Origin: Scolanthus callimorphus
Taxonomy: Eukaryota; Cnidaria; Anthozoa; Actiniaria; Edwardsiidae
Direction of reading: 5' to 3'
DNA length: 64,000 nucleotides
Assembly (NCBI GenBank): GCA_033964015.1
Contig: CM066924.1
Span: forward strand, 4,012,251-4,076,250
How positions within the stretch are numbered: the stretch's first letter is position 1; every line of letters begins with the position of its first letter. The translations under genes and the position numbers were made by a program. Below, piece after piece: positions 22,845 through 35,600 of the stretch. The notes beneath the pieces are model-generated. The model ran no database searches. It saw only the letters and a list, made by a program, of their open reading frames with translations, and had not been told where the DNA came from.

Positions 22845-24460
22845 TACGAAAACATAAGGCACTTTGGAACCTAGCCCTAATCCTTTCCAACTCTGGAACG
22901 TTGCCAGAAAACAAAACGTCATTCCACCCGTCGTGGACGTTTAAATTGACCCATGAAGTTGCGTTTCAAATTGCTGTTTGCAGTCCTCGTGACAGTAGAA
23001 AGCGGAAATGACATTGGTGACCTGTTTTTTTATGTCTTTTATAACTTTAGTCGGCTGCAATTATTATAAGGAGTATTGTTCGCAAGTTTTGAAACCACAG
23101 TGAATGATCAAAACACACCATGGTGATGGAATTGTGAGCCTCTTTCATCTCTTGCATATCTATAAATATTGTAAATAATTCACGGTCTTCTTTGGAAAGG
23201 AAACTGGGAAGGCACAATGAGAAGGCACAATTGTGGTGCATAAACCTCCATAACTTAAATATTTTTAGAATTCACTTTTATTGTGAGCTCAAGTGAGCTT
23301 ACCTGTTTGCTAATGCCTGGTTCTGGTGCACACAACACGGTACTGCGGACCCACTCGGCTGCGCCTCGTGAGTCCACAACATTTTGACCACTTTATTACG
23401 TCATTCCGTGGTGTATAAGAGGACATACCACGGAAAATCAGAGGACATTTGTTAAATATTTCGACTAGGTTAACTAGTCTTCATCTGGGTGAATTAACAT
23501 GGCGTAAAACTACACAGAATGGCGTAATAATGCAAACGCGTGCTAACAAAGTAACAGTCATAAGACGCTCGCGCGCGCGCTCCAGAATACTGAAAGAACT
23601 GGCTGTTCGTGCAAAAGAATATAAATACCCAAACAACAGAGCAAACAAAAAAGACTATTAGCGTACACACTTAATTTCTAGCAGCTTTGCGGAACTCACA
23701 ACCGCTTTCTACGGTTTTGACTATAAAAAAAGTCATTGTCATTAAGACCCTCTAGCCAGATCGTTCTGAGCCTATATGCCCACTGTCCCCCCTTTGCCTC
23801 TATATCTCTCTCTTCCCGTACCCTGTGAATGATCCTGAACTTTATGTCCCTAATACCATCATGTCCCTCGCTGTTGAAGTGCCTATAAATCCTATCATCT
23901 GCCTCCTTTCCGCTAAGTGTGAGGCCAGCATGTTTCTTTGTTCTACTTTTATGATTGTAAATGATATATATATATATATAGCTGATGAAGTTTTTTTGAA
24001 CGTGCTTAAATAAAGATTTTGCCTTACCGTCCTTACCATACCTTCCAAATAAGGTAAGGATTGTTTTTTAAAGGGAGTTCTGCACCGTCGGTAATTCAAC
24101 AGTTTTTAGCAAAATTTTCTCGTTATTTCAACTCGAGCTTCTCGCCTCTGGGTTGCTGGTTCAAATCTGCTGGAGGTATTGTGAGTGATTCAAAGGTAAC
24201 TAGCTGGGCACTGACACTGGAGGACACTGGTTGCTGGTTAGCTCGGGTCCTCCGGATTTCCTCCATCCACGTCAAAATATCGTTTCGTTTCGCTGTGCCC
24301 GTGACGAATTCTTAAACAGCAGCGCCTTCACATACTTTCGATTCGATGATCATCTTGAGCTGCACTTTTTGTAATTCAGCCTGAATTAGAGGTCTGTGTT
24401 TGAAAATTGCGGAGTAGGACACAATAATTTGGTTCTAATCGTATATGATTTCAATTTCAG
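22845..24460. other. Interval before the VWA array; retroelement relic
   Basis: No exon is firmly supported, although the VWA gene must have at least one upstream exon (signal peptide) that I could not identify. 23459-23487 read on the minus strand is hammerhead-like. An (AT)n run at 23970-23980 is followed by CTGATGAAG...GAACGTGCTTAAATAAAG (23982-24014). Together these resemble the ends of Penelope-type retroelements. Frames at 23047-23241 and 23449-23661 are unassigned. Confidence 0.4.
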
Positions 24461-26648
24461 GTGGCTGCCCCATTCCTATCGACCTGGCCCTTCTCCTTGA
24501 TTCGTCAGGGAGTATTAGCCGTGGGAACTGGAAAAAGGTCAAGAAATTTGCTAAAGAGCTCGTTGATAACTACGACGTGTCAGACAAAGGAACTCACATA
24601 GGTATGTCGGGCAAAGAAACTGGTGACAGCGACAGCGACCATGACAGTGACCATGACAATGACAGTGACAGTGTTATCATTAATGACAATGACAGTGACA
24701 GTGTTATCATTAATGACAGTGACAGTGTTATCATTAATGACAGTGACAGTGACAGTGTTATCATTAGTGACAGTGACAGTGACAGTGTTATCATTAATGA
24801 CAATGACAGTGACAGTGTTATCATTAATGACAATGACAGTGACAGTGTTATCATTAATGACAGTGACAGTGTTATCATTAATGACAATGACAGTGACAGT
24901 GACAGTGTTATCATTAATGACAATGACAGTGACAGTGTTATCATTAATGACAGTGACAGTGACAGTGACAGTGTTATCATTAATGACAATGACAGTGACA
25001 GTGACAGTGTTATCATTAATGACAATGACAGTGACAGTGTTATCATTAATGACAATGACAGTGACAGTGTTATCATTAATGACAATGAAGGTGACGCTGA
25101 CGGTGACGGCGACGGTGACGTTGACGGTGACAAGGGCAGGGCTAAAGACCTGCTCTATCAGGAACCAGTAAAAAGTATTCACTAAACAACTAACTCAACG
25201 CACGCTTCCCATAATGCGCTGCTTCGCCACATTTTGTGTTACCATTACAATTCAGAGACTTCACAAAACGCTTTATATTTTTGCTCGTTTAGCGCGTTTT
25301 ACCCACACAAAGGAAAAAAAGCTCCTAAAAGTACAATCCCTCTGCATCAAGTCAGAGTTTCTGATGCCCTGTATTATGTAGACAAAAACAAAGTAATGCA
25401 TTATGGACAGGAAATAAAATGCAATCACCTTGGACTATATACTGCTGAACGCCGGATCTGAAAGATCTAGTCACGCGCCTTAAATTTGAGTCCTTCTGTT
25501 GTATCATAACCATTTGCTCTTATAGGCAACCAACTAACCGCTCTGAACTAACTATACCGTGCTGACGAGACCTAACAAGATCGAAACAGCTGTCCACGGT
25601 TGCTTATTGACTTTCAGTTTGGATTCTATAATGCCACTGTCCTGTTTAGATTTTTTACCTATTATCAGCCTTTAAGTGATTGTTTGTCGTTATTTTGCCT
25701 CTAGGTATTGTAATGTACAGTACTGATGCTTCTCTCCAGTTGTCGTTTGATAAATACAAAGGCGCAGCATTAAATAATGTCAACGTAAAGCGCGACATCG
25801 ACAGTCTGATACAAGACAAAGGCTACACCTTTATTGATAAGGCGCTGCTCTTATCAGCGAATGAACTCTTCACTGAAAGGAGAGGAATGAGACCTAAGAG
25901 GAAAAAGGTAAATGGATTCTCTCGAGAGTCAGGACTTTCAGTTTTAGGTAGGGGATCAAGGCTGTGTTGCCCTCAAGTGAAATCACAATCAAGAAATGCT
26001 GTTGTTCACTACGAATCCGCGCGGTTAGCTTGTTTAAGATCGTCTCCAGTCCCGTGGAACTCTCGAAACTTGACCTGACGCGTCGGAAAAAGGGAACTCA
26101 CTATTAAATGTTCTGTGTTTTATCAAATAAAGTGTCATAGTTGAGATGAAGAAATAAGCTTCAAAATGAGGTATCACTTGTCAAGATACGACTTTTTTCG
26201 CGAAATTATGCCAAAGAGCCTGAGCCAAAAATAGGCAGCCGGCACGGGTTACCTACAAAACGACAGCACTTTCTTGATAGCGGAGCTCCCGCGGGCACCG
26301 AAGGTCACGCGGCATGACGCCATCAAAACTAGAAAAGTCCTTGATGACAGTAATGTATTGATTCGAGCTCCGCTTTTAAGCAGTGCCTAAATCTATATAT
26401 TATTCTAGGTGGCCTTAGTGATGACGGATGGTAGCCAACAATAAACAGAGGACCATACACACCCCTGGATCAAGCATCTGAACGACTAAATGCAAAAGGG
26501 GTGGCCATTTATGCACTTGCAGTTGGATACGATCCCAGCCCAGGCGAACTAATACAAATCGCGAGTAGTGAGAATAATATTTTCCTTGCGAGTTCGTTCG
26601 ACAAGCTGGAGTCACAAGTCACGAAAATCACACAGTCGCAATGTGAAG
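24461..26648 (+). CDS. VWA domain A0 (three exons; one-base frameshift)
   Basis: Exons 24461-24601, 25705-25907, 26409-26648. This is the only VWA in the array with a canonical metal site: LLLDSSGSIS (DxSxS) in exon 1 and LVMTDGSQ in exon 3. It also has an extra intron (after THIG) that the A-type repeats lack; their first exon equals A0 exons 1+2 fused. Exon 3 is 240 nt where phase requires 241. After GSQ the frame hits TAA, but one base further on it continues as INRGPYTPLDQAS ... LESQVTKITQSQCE. This is a deletion or a sequencing error near 26435-26441. Confidence 0.8.
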
Positions 26649-29600
26649 GTATGATTAGTGGTTTTAAGGTGGCTCCTTAGGACAAATGCTAAAATATATT
26701 GTTGACATTGTTACGAATAGTTTTTAAGGTGGCTCCTTAGGACAAATGCTAAAATATGTTGTTACCAATGTTACTTAATGGTGTTTAAGGTGGCTCCGTA
26801 TGACAAATGTTTAAATGTATTGTTTCCAATGTTTTGAGTGGTTTTTAAGGTGGCTCCTTATGACAAATGCTAAAATAAAATGTTTTCATTGTTACGAATG
26901 ATTTTAAAGTGTCGAAGAGCAGCATCCTCCGGAAATCCAATTCGGGACAACAAAAATTAGGGTTATCATTCGAAACTTAGTACTCATTTCAAATTGTTTT
27001 TTGATGACATTTGAACATTTTCTCTGCGCACACTCAGAGGAAACTTCAGTTAAATTGTTGGAACCAATCGGACACGGCACAGATACCACACAGCCAGAGA
27101 CACCTTTTTTCTCTCTCACTTTTCGTGTTTTACTGTTTCACCAGCATGTGACGAAACCGTTGATGTTTACTTTGGCATTCCTACTGCTCAGGAGCTTAGG
27201 GGAGAATTTCAGAACATCAAGCAGTTCTTCTCCCGTCTAGCAACACTCTTCCAAGTAGAACCTCGGAAGACACACATCGGTGTCTTAAGATACAGTGACA
27301 CGGCTGACATGGTTCTAAAGTTAGATCAGAGATACAGCAAGACCGGTGTGTCATCCTTCATTGAGGGGATGAAACCCGAAGGCGCAGGTTTTAATGTTCG
27401 GAGAGCACTCGAGGCGGCGGCCGATTACGCGTTTACCATCTTCGGAGGAGTTCGGCAGACTGCGCCGAAAACATTCGTGCTATTTGTCGCTCGGGAACTC
27501 GAAGAAACTAAGGTAAGTATGAGCAACTTCAACACTGCAGTCTTTGTAATTGGTTTCACGACCTTAATCATTAGTCAAGCTTAAACAGAGAATGTTAATT
27601 TGTATGTCCAGGGGCGTAGCCAGGGGGGCCAGGGGGCCGCCCCCTCCTCCCCCCCCCCTTTCTCGGGAGATTTTCCCATACATTTACTGTATTTGCTGGA
27701 GGAAATTTGAAAATTTTCGTCCCATGTTTTCACTATCCCCCCCCCCCCCCCCCCCAACCGAAATTCCTGGCTACCCCTGATGTTTTTGAGGTTTTATTCT
27801 TTCTTTTCGATCCTTATGAAACACACTTTCATATATATTACTACAAGCGCTTATAATCCACGCTTCCTTTGCCCGTAAATGCAACTGATAGTCCAGCCTC
27901 ATTTTGGCAATTGCAGTGATATTATTTGGAGTAACTCGGGGAAAACCAATGCCACCTTGCGTAACCGACACAAAACACGGACTGCGGAGGAGACTACCAG
28001 GATCCTATCCATTTCAAACTATGATGACAACGTAGAATTTGGATCAGTTAAACTGGCGTCAGCTTACAAGTCGACTTGAAAGCCAAATGGCTAATATGGT
28101 CTATAGGGCGGATTTCACATGACTGTCAACCCTTGTTATGTAATTGCGATTGCTTTGCGTTCTCATTGGCTACTCGTTTTTCTCAGCCAATCAAATTCTT
28201 TAGTAAATACAATTGCGTAATTACTTAGTAATTGGTTCGGCTTGTGATTGGCTGAGAGAAAAGCCATTTAGGAGCAAGTGGTAATTTCTCTGGATTCTGA
28301 TTGGCTAGTGATTGCTCAATTGCAATTGTTTTCACGACAGTCATGTGAAATCCGCTCTAAATCTGTAAATGGCCTTGCCCCTAATTACCTACAGGACAAA
28401 TTTACATACCGTAGCAGGTGCGGCGGTGCACCCTAAAAAGTTGGGGTGCCGAAGAGGCAAAAAATAAAGTGGACATGTTATTTCGTTTTTCATGTTTTTA
28501 CCTCATCATATACATTTTGTTGAAAATGTCACAATGTAATCTTAACCCCTACGTTCTCTGAGCCTAATGTCAAAACAGAAACAAAAAGGACGTGCTTCTG
28601 TTCCTTTTCTTCTTTACGTAATAGGCAAAAAATATATATAGCTTCAAAACGTGGGGGTGCTCAGCCCCCCAGTTCAAAAAGTGCCCCCCCCCCCCCTTGT
28701 CCGCCGCCTATGCGTAGCACCAATTATAGTCTACGGAACTGCGATTTGTTGCCCCCCTCTCTTTGCTCACTTAAATCTTTTCGTCTGTGCAGTGTCACGG
28801 TAGAAAAGTACAAAAATTCAGCCAGTAAGATGCATCGTATACTACTTGCATATTAGATGAGTCAGAGATGAGCATGACACAAATTGTGGGGTCAATATCA
28901 CGCAATAGTCCCTCATAACATCAAGCGCACTCTATTGTGTCGTCCCCTGCAGTTTGCTGGGCTTCCTAACCATTCCACTCCGTTAGCTATGTTTCTCAAA
29001 CTCATTAAAAATTCATCAAGTTTGAAGAAAGAAAGTCATAACCGTGGAGGAGCTCGGAAAACGCAGTCTTAATTTGAACATATTCTTGAGATTTTATTCC
29101 TTCTTTTTCTCGGCATTAAATCATTCGTTTGAGAAGTAATATCAAACACTCGATAGAGTTTCTCATCAGGATTTCAAACACCTCGATGTCGGTTAAAAAA
29201 AACTCGGCTTTGCCTCGTTTTTTGAACTCACTTCTCAGTGTGAAATCCTGATGAAACACGCTCTCTAGTGTTTGATCTATTACTTCATGTTTCCTTTTTC
29301 AGCAAAATGTACAAGCAGCTGCTACAAAACTAAAGAACATGGGTGTGAGATTGATCATAGTTTCGCTACGTGGAAAGACAGTGGATCCTTACTTGGGTAC
29401 AATTTCGTCTCAACCCAAGTCACGGTATCGCGTGTCAGCGTCAGACTATGGCGAACTGGCTGTTGAGATATATAAAGTAGCAGGAACGGCGTGCACAGGT
29501 GAGCAAGTAATGTGTCAAAGTAGACAGAGCGGAAATGACCTGTTTAGATCTCTAAATTTCAAATAATAAGGTGAGGTTAACTCAGAAAAGCTTGTTTTTT

Positions 29601-32600
29601 TGCATACAGACTCCTTGTCTTATTAGAAACAACAATATCAAAAATGACTTTTTTCTAATGGATCCGTCTTTGAGATATTAGGCTTTAAACTTTGGTTTCT
29701 GTGCCATTTTATGGGAGAATTGGTACTTTGATCAGGAATTCTGCAAACTTTGTTCAATCATATCTAAAATTCATATTCTTCAAATTTCTTGAAAATTTGG
29801 AATTATGCTTTTGGTCATAGAAACTCTTTGTATACGGAATCTTGAGCTTATATATTTAAATATGACGAAGTTAGACATTTCATTTTCCGCTCTGTCGTCA
29901 AAGTAATGAATAGAGCATTGTATGTGTAAATATAAGTAATCAGTGGCGTAGCTACCTCTAGGCAAAAAGGCATTTGCATACACAATTTTTTTGCCAAAAA
30001 GAATTGTTGTCTGCGCCTCACGAAAGGAAAAAACGTAAGAGATCCGTGCCTACACAAACCTTGCCATTTCTGGGCGTTGGAGACAGGCACCACAGTGAGA
30101 GCGTTGATCGAAAAGACCTGGTACTTAAGACTATTATTGTGATTCCAAAATGTCGCAACGGAAGATTTCCGACATGTTCCTTCCCAAAATAACTCCTGCA
30201 TCTGATGGCAACAGCGGCAGTCCCATGCCTGCAAACTCTCCAGGTTTTTTATCAAATCTCCCGGTCTCCAGGTTAAAGCAACATATTTCAACATATTCTG
30301 ATTCATAGACAGGCACAAAAAGTCAACCGAAGTCCGCGCCATAGGCAAAGATTCGAAGAGACTTCGGACGTTTTCGGAAGGGATTCGGAAATTTTTCGGG
30401 AAAGACTCGGGAAAACGAGATGGTTCCGACGCATTCTCGGTTTCAGAACGTCTGGGGTTGACAGGTATGCAGTCCAAGAACTGAAAGCGACGTCGAAGAG
30501 TCAGCTCTTCCTTTGAAATCTCCACATGACGATCCACATTCTAGTTATCAGCTGAAATCTAAGCGAACTGACCCCTGCGAAATAGATAAGACATCGAACT
30601 AGGCAAAGTATATACTACTGAAAACCCAAGAAGACTATAAAGATTGTGATTTTCCATTCACGTAAATGAACTTGATATCAGCTACAACAGAGAGCGAATA
30701 ACCAGGGAAATTAGGAAAGCATAGTGTTGATTAAAGTCGGTTCTCCATTCCTTTAAGCCATCTCTTCGAATCTCGACTATTAGCTACTATTTAATTACCC
30801 CTCCCTTCGCTTCGATATTTTGCCTACACTTGAAATTGGTCCCGGCTACGCCACTGGTAATAATCTATCCTGGAATGCTGATCATGTGCTCGGTCAGGTA
30901 AGCATGTTTCAATCATGGTGTCTGAACGCACAAACAAGCGAGTCATGTTTCAATCATGATCACACTAGATATGTATTGTGCAAGTGTGAACGCACTAATA
31001 TACGTGTACCAGTAAGCGATAACATTACTTGAATTTCAGTGAAGTACGGAAAATGTCAGGCGTTCCGTCCACCTCCCCCTGGTGAGTGTCCATCAGAGGA
31101 GGACAACGAATGTCACGTGGACAAGGACTGCTCACGTGACCAGGTCTGCTGTGCTGGTGGATGCGGTACAATATGCGAGACGAAAGTCAACAGTAAGTTT
31201 TAAAAGCAACTTTGTTTATACAAATTGAGATTACGCACTGAATGTATTACAGGCCCGTAGCCAGGGATTTTTATGGGGGAGGGGTGTGTGCTAGAAACAG
31301 TGTTAATTTACGGCGGTATTACAGTAATACAACGTTTCGTAAAATCTCATTGTCTATGAAAAAATTAATTTAGTCATCAATAATTTTTTTAGGCAAAACG
31401 AAACGACCGAGGCTTTGCCTGTTCTGAATAGCGTAACTTCGGGAAAGCTATAGCGTGCCTGCAGGAGTTGGAGAGCAGAACCACCCAGTTTTGTATCAAA
31501 ATGAATGACACTAAGGTGGACTCCAAAAGCCTGACAGCGATTTTTTGTATGTTCGATATTTAGGATTTTATTGCCTCTTGACGTTAGATAGCAACCGAAA
31601 ATGCTCGGACTGAGAGAAAAAATCGTCAGAAAATGACAACTATTTTACCAAAGGATCCCTTGAACCTTGATCTTAACTGAAGCTGCTTTCTTAGCTTGAG
31701 GAACATCTCAGTTAGCTAAGAGAGCCGCCATGAAACGCTCCTGCCTTTATACTATGAGCTCCGCTTTTAGGCAGAGCCTTAATCAATATATTACACTTTT
31801 AGACAAATTTGCATAACCTCGTAATTGTTTTTTCCAGATTGCTTCGTGACCATGGACATAGCTCTAGCTATAGACACCACCTCAGACATTTCCAACGAGG
31901 ACATCAGAAACGTAAAGTCCTTCACATCCAATCTCGTGCACTCTCTCGCGGATTCTGCCAACGCCATTAGGATTGGCCTCATGACATATGGAGAAACAGC
32001 TAAAACACTCTTCAAGTTCAAGCAGATTGCGTCTGAGAGCAAAATTAGGTAAGATATGAAGGTCTTTCAGGAAATACTTCCACGTGCCGTCGTTGATTCC
32101 TTGCTATGAGAGGCCTCATTTGCTTTGTATTTTTGGGTGACAGGCAGAAGAACAGGTACGACCCGATGAGCTCTGTTGATGATGCATAGACCTATAATCG
32201 TTGAACGTTGGTTACCTCTTGTTGCCACCCAATTCACATGACGTTATGATTCATTTAGGAAGTTACAATTGTACAATTTTTTTACACACGACCGAGCGCA
32301 TGCAAATTTGCATGCAAATGGTAACCTCTCAAACGATTCATCGCATTGTTGGGTGGCAACAAGATGTAAACAACGTGTGAGCTGATTTTTGTCCATTGTA
32401 GTTTCTTAATAACTGAAATGACACATGATCAACATGGACTAGGGGCTCAGCCGTTGTTTTGCGTGTTCGTATAGTGGGCTCAGGAAACGGTCTGCGAACT
32501 ACCTTGGTATTGGGCGCCGGCAAAACAATTGGATTTTCAATCCAGAGCAGGACTCTTTTCCACCTGTGCTCGTCAGCCTAGAAAATACAAAGGAATATAG

Positions 32601-35600
32601 ATCTTTACTCGCATGGGACGATTTAGTCTACGCAGATATTTGTACTGGTGACCCAAAATTAAAGTCAAACGTCCAAAGCGCAGAATTTTCTGCGCAATTG
32701 CTTCTTCTCGTTACTTATCATTGTTCTTTATTATCATAATTAGACATGGAATCGGTAACGGACATAGAGCGGTTTCAGCTAATTGCAAGCCAAACCAATT
32801 ACTAAGTAATTACACAATTGCATTTACATCAGAATTTGATTGGCTGAGAAAAACGAGTAGCCAACGAGAAAGCAAAGCAATCGCAACTACATAACAAGTC
32901 TTGAAAGTCATGTGAAATCCGCTCTAATGCTAATGGTGTTAACTGAATTTATAGAGCGATGATAGACCAGCTGAAACCATCCAGGGAATCAACTCGACGT
33001 GTGGATGCTGCCTTGCAGACTATGACCAAGGAAATGTTTAGCCTAGAGGGGGGTATGCGACAAGGACACCCGCGATACGCAATCTTCCTAACAGCAGGGA
33101 ACACTTCGACTGGATCCGAAGACCTCACGAAAGCCTCCGAAGGCTTGCGAACACTTGGCGTGAATATCATCGCGGTAGGAATCAATAGTCAGTCGGGCAG
33201 TGGATTTTTGAATAAATTGGCGACGGAGTCAAGATTTGTTTTTCCGATTCCATCAAGTGTATATTTGGAGGCGCTGTGGCCCAACATGCAGAAACAGTTG
33301 TGCAACCGTGAGTATGAAATTTCTAAAAAAAATTATTTGTATTCCCCTCTTGCCTGAAAAATATCCCGAACCTGCCACAATCTTCACAACACACTAGACT
33401 CTTTTTTCTAACTTTGACGGGATAGTTTTCCGTTCTTATTACACACTCAAACGATGTTACTTCGTTGAAAATATAAACCTCCATCTGTGTGACATCATGC
33501 AATCTTGTTCAAGGTTTTTAGGTTCAATTCTATGGCAGCCTTTGCTGCCCCAGTTATCCAGTATTCACTTTAATACTTTTGTTTATGTCTGTTTGTATGC
33601 GGGTTTTTGGGGGGTATAACACAAGTGAAATTCAGTCGTTTTCTAGCGCGCCCTCGCCTTGTTTTTATGAGAGGAAAGAGCGGCCATTCTCATTGATCTG
33701 TACCGTACTGCTCATTGGTTTGGTCTCCGTATTTTGTTGTTGTTGTTATCCGTATTTTGTTGTTGTTGTTATATTACTACCATCAAGGGTTTGATTAAGG
33801 TGACTCATTCGAAATTCAAAATGCACCCAACTGTGTCTAGAGCGCAAATCTGCGTCGCTAAACTCAAGGCTATAACTTTTGTGTCTTTTCCTCTATTGTT
33901 ATAATTCTTTTTTCAAATCCTACCTTAATGATGTATAGATAAGTTCTTAATAACCGATCTTCTTGGAAACTTTTTTAGAAGTCACAATCTAAATTTTGTG
34001 AGGCCCTAATTTCATATTCAGGTCGTACTAGAAAAAACAATTGTCGGTTTTTTTGGCTCAAACTCCAGGAATCGATTCTAGTTGAAGTAATCTCAAATCG
34101 AGCTAAGTTACAGAAAATTCGTCGGAACAGAAACGCGGTAATAAAAATGCAGTCAACTTTGGCCAAATTAGAAGGCTGATTCAGCTTGGCTTGAATTGAA
34201 TTTTAATAGTGCTCCGAAAACTCATTATTTGGGGCTCTTCCTTCGGCACTATATTGTATAGTAATGTATTAAACTTAACGGAAGGTCAGATTGTAAATAC
34301 GATGAACTACTAAAGTGTTGGAAAATTATTTACCGAGGAAAGAAATCGTGAAAGCGCAATTAATTTATTATAAGAATGTCGCGTTAAAATGTGTTGTTAT
34401 TACGTAGTATTTCTTGCTAAGATATATATAGACGTTAACCTTGTGGCAATGGTAAACCTTTGTAACCAAGTTTGACCATTATGTGTGCTTATTTGGTATA
34501 GAAGAAAATTACAAAGTTACGACATTCACCCTCTACTCTTGCACGCAGATTTGAAGCTCTCTTGTTTATGAATGATGATGAAATCTGACGTTTTTCCAGG
34601 GGAAGCTCATTAGGCCAAATCTAATCAATAGCAGTCACGCTCCGAAAATAGCAATTGTCTGATTAAGTCCCTATGGAACATAAAAACTTGCTATGATAAA
34701 AGCTTTCTTTGTTCGCTGACTAGAGTAGGCCTAAATGTGCTCCCCCTGGCGAAACGTCAGATTTCATTACCATTCATAAACAAGAGAGCTTCAAATCTGC
34801 GTGCAAGACTAGAGGGTGAATGTCGTAACTTTGTAATTTTCTTCTACACCAAACAAGCACATATAATGGTCAAATTTGGTTACTTGGTTTTACCAATGCC
34901 ACAAGCTTTTCGTCTATATAAATCTTAGCAAGAAATTATTACGTAATAACGACACATTTTAACGCGACATTCTTGTAATAAATTCATTGCGCTTTCACGA
35001 TTTCTTTCCTCGGTAGATAATTTTCCAACATTTTAGTAGTTCATGGTGTTTACAATCTGACCTTCGGTAAAGTTTAATATGTTACTACTCAATATAGTGC
35101 CGAAGGAAGAGCCCCAAATAATGAGTTTTCGGAGCACTATTAAAATTCAATTCAAGCCAAGCTGAATCAGCCTTCTAATTTGGCCAAAGTTGACGGCATT
35201 TTTATTACCGCGTTTCTGTTCCGACGAATTTTCTGTAACTTAGCTCGATTTGAGATTACTTCAACTGGAATCGATTCCTGGAGTTTGAGCCAAAAAAACC
35301 GGCAATTTTTTTTTCTAGTACGACCTGAATATGAACTTAGGGCCTCACAAAAATTTTGATTGTGACTTCTAAAAAAGTTTCCAAGAAGATCGGTTAGTAA
35401 TAACTGATTTATACATCATTAAAGTAGGATTTGAAAAAAGAATTATAACAATAGGGGAAAAGACACAGAAGTTATAGCCTTGAGTTTGGCGACGCAGATT
35501 TGCGCTCTAGACACAGTTGGGTGCATTTTGAATTTCGAATGAGTCACCTTAACCTGTGTTCTCTGATTCAGTTGTCTAATATTTCACATTTTTCGCTGTT

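Noticed and set aside
24580..25182. Long open frames on both strands (about 180-200 codons) across the GACAGT minisatellite
   Set aside because: All repeat units are multiples of 6 bp without stops, so open frames appear automatically; no independent gene signal.
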